This document shows positions 5,397-6,460 of a stretch of 6,460 nucleotides of DNA, piece after piece; position 1 is the stretch's first letter; each line of letters starts with the position of its first letter. Source of the DNA: Thermodesulfobacteriota bacterium (GTDB lineage: Bacteria > Desulfobacterota > Desulfocorpusculales > Desulfocorpusculum). The notes under the pieces were generated by a model. That model was not told the origin of the DNA, did no database searches, and saw only the letters and a program-made list of their open reading frames with translations. The stretch spans positions 1 through 6,460 of the forward strand of contig JAPWUY010000112.1 in assembly GCA_028275295.1 (NCBI GenBank), written 5' to 3'. A program made the translations under genes and the position numbers.

Positions 5397-6305
5397 ATCC
5401 TCTCTTCCGTAGTCGTGAAGTGCCCGGCCAAGGTGAACCTCCACCTCAGGGTCCTGGGCAAAAGACCCGATGGGTACCACGACATAGTGAGTCTCCTTGT
5501 TCCCGTGGATACGTGGGACTCGGTGGAGGTGTCCCTCAAGGAGGGGGAGACAGAGCTCCTCTGCGACGACCCCCTTTTGCCCACAGATGATGGAAACCTG
5601 GCTTACAAGGCTGCCAAACTTTACTTGGATGAAGTGGGCTTCGATGGTGGGGCTCGCATCCATCTGCGAAAGGCTATCCCGGTTGGGGCTGGACTGGGAG
5701 GAGGAAGCAGCGATGCTGCGGGGGTGCTTCTCGCTTTGAATCTCCTTCTCGAGGGAAAGGCAAGCGGGGAAGAGCTCCTCCTTTGGGGTGGAAGGCTCGG
5801 GGCGGATGTGCCCTTTTTCCTCATGGATGGTCCGTGTATAGCTAGGGGCATTGGGGAGATTCTCGAGCCTGTTGACATACATGTGCCCCTCCACATGGTC
5901 TTGTGGTATCCGGGGTGGCAGGTCTCCACTAAGTGGGCGTACGAGAATTTCCGAGGGGGATTGACAAGGAGGGAGAAAAATTTTAAGATTCCGCGAATTA
6001 TTGAGCACTGGGAAGAGATCCTAGCGCTTCTCCACAACGATCTAGAGAGCGTCACACAGAGTGTGCACCCTTGGGTTGCCATGGCCAAGGAGAGGCTTCT
6101 GGAATTGGGGGCCAAGGGGACCCTCATGTCGGGAAGCGGCCCAACGGTCTTTGGAGTCTTCGACTCCCAGGAGGCGGCCCTGAGAGCCTTGGAGGAGATC
6201 GGAGCTCATGATGGCTCGAGGGCCTGGTACACGAAGGGCATCTCGAGGGGCCACCTTGCCGAGCAAAGGATGACTTGGGAGACCCAAGGAGGGTGGCATG
6301 TCTGA
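5394..6305 (+). CDS. ispE: 4-diphosphocytidyl-2-C-methyl-D-erythritol kinase (IspE)
   Basis: IspE is the GHMP-family kinase that phosphorylates CDP-methylerythritol with ATP in the MEP route to isopentenyl diphosphate; it is cytoplasmic. From GTG 5394 the protein has 303 residues, a little longer than the 283 of E. coli. Motifs are in order: PAKVNL (11-16, Lys13 equivalent to the active-site lysine), KRPDGYH (23-29), the Gly-rich ATP loop [14 protein letters not shown] (96-109), LGADVPFF (135-142, catalytic-type Asp138) and SGSGPTVFG (246-254). All key residues are present. The extra length is a C-terminal tail of about 15 residues (from about 288). It follows a 271-base gap after htrA and overlaps prs by eight bases, a pairing with prs common in Desulfobacterota and Proteobacteria. 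The start at 5394 is chosen on its ribosome site; longer starts at 5376 or 5346 are possible. Confidence 0.95.
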   Translation: MILSSVVVKCPAKVNLHLRVLGKRPDGYHDIVSLLVPVDTWDSVEVSLKEGETELLCDDPLLPTDDGNLAYKAAKLYLDEVGFDGGARIHLRKAIPVGAGLGGGSSDAAGVLLALNLLLEGKASGEELLLWGGRLGADVPFFLMDGPCIARGIGEILEPVDIHVPLHMVLWYPGWQVSTKWAYENFRGGLTRREKNFKIPRIIEHWEEILALLHNDLESVTQSVHPWVAMAKERLLELGAKGTLMSGSGPTVFGVFDSQEAALRALEEIGAHDGSRAWYTKGISRGHLAEQRMTWETQGGWHV

Positions 6306-6460
6306 TCAGCTCAAGCTCTTTTCGGGAAATTCTAACCTAGAGCTAGCAATGGAGATTGCTCGCCACCTTCAGCTTGAGTTGAGCAAGGCCAAGGTGAGGA
6401 CCTTCAGCGATGGGGAGGTCTTCGTGGAGATAGAGGAGAACGTGAGGGGGACGGATGTGT
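6298..6460 (+). CDS. prs: Ribose-phosphate pyrophosphokinase (PRPP synthetase), partial N-terminus
   Basis: Only the first 54 codons are present; the gene runs past the right edge. The product would make PRPP from ribose 5-phosphate and ATP for nucleotide, histidine and tryptophan synthesis. Visible family features are LKLFSGN (5-11), ELA (15-17), TFSDGE (35-40) and ENVRGTDV (47-54), matching the N-terminal FSDGE...ENVRG pattern of bacterial Prs. ATG 6298 lies inside the ispE 3' end (stop at 6303-6305). GGAGG at 6288-6292, within the ispE coding sequence, sits five bases upstream, so translation is probably coupled to ispE. The PRPP-binding loop and catalytic residues are beyond the window. 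Confidence 0.95.
   Translation, partial: MSDQLKLFSGNSNLELAMEIARHLQLELSKAKVRTFSDGEVFVEIEENVRGTDV

Noticed and set aside
5382..6008. 208-codon minus-strand frame opposite ispE
   Set aside because: The sense strand carries all IspE motifs; the antisense product has none.

Overview
The window reads as chromosomal DNA of a diderm (Gram-negative-type) bacterium. The visible genes are housekeeping and envelope genes: AmpD, two Do/HtrA periplasmic proteases, a CDP-alcohol phosphatidyltransferase, a DUF1844 protein, IspE and Prs. The DNA is GC-rich. Arginine is coded mostly by AGG/AGA and isoleucine very often by ATA, Shine-Dalgarno sequences are strong and purine-rich, and GTG and TTG starts are common. 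DUF1844 next to ispE-prs, together with this codon style, suggests a member of the Desulfobacterota or a related lineage, possibly thermophilic. That assignment is inference from gene content and codon use; no marker gene here is decisive.

Layout. Bases 1-379, minus strand: the N-terminal two thirds of ampD (muropeptide-recycling amidase), cut by the left edge. Bases 380-690: a divergent intergenic region without a credible gene, holding a possible ampD promoter, a short palindrome and a cluster of GGCC-centred inverted repeats. Bases 691-5122, plus strand: a tight run of five genes, htrA (copy 1), a CDP-alcohol phosphatidyltransferase of phosphatidylinositol-phosphate-synthase type, a small TPR-like helical protein, a DUF1844 protein, and htrA (copy 2). 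Genes 1/2 and 2/3 overlap by four bases through a TTGA start/stop; the next gaps are 30 and 33 bases. Bases 5123-5393: a 271-base non-coding stretch with small hairpins but no recognised RNA. Bases 5394-6305: ispE. Bases 6298-6460: the start of prs, overlapping the ispE end by eight bases and cut by the right edge.

How the genes may work together. The two HtrA proteases should act on misfolded proteins in the envelope, the phosphatidyltransferase makes a phospholipid head group in the inner membrane, and AmpD recycles cell-wall fragments in the cytoplasm, so the left part has an envelope-maintenance theme. IspE (isoprenoid precursor synthesis) and Prs (PRPP synthesis) form a separate, widely conserved housekeeping pair.

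I see no clear new defence, mobile or RNA system. The best candidate for something undescribed is the five-gene unit in which two full-length HtrA proteases bracket a PIP-synthase-like enzyme, an unassigned helical-repeat protein and a DUF1844 protein.
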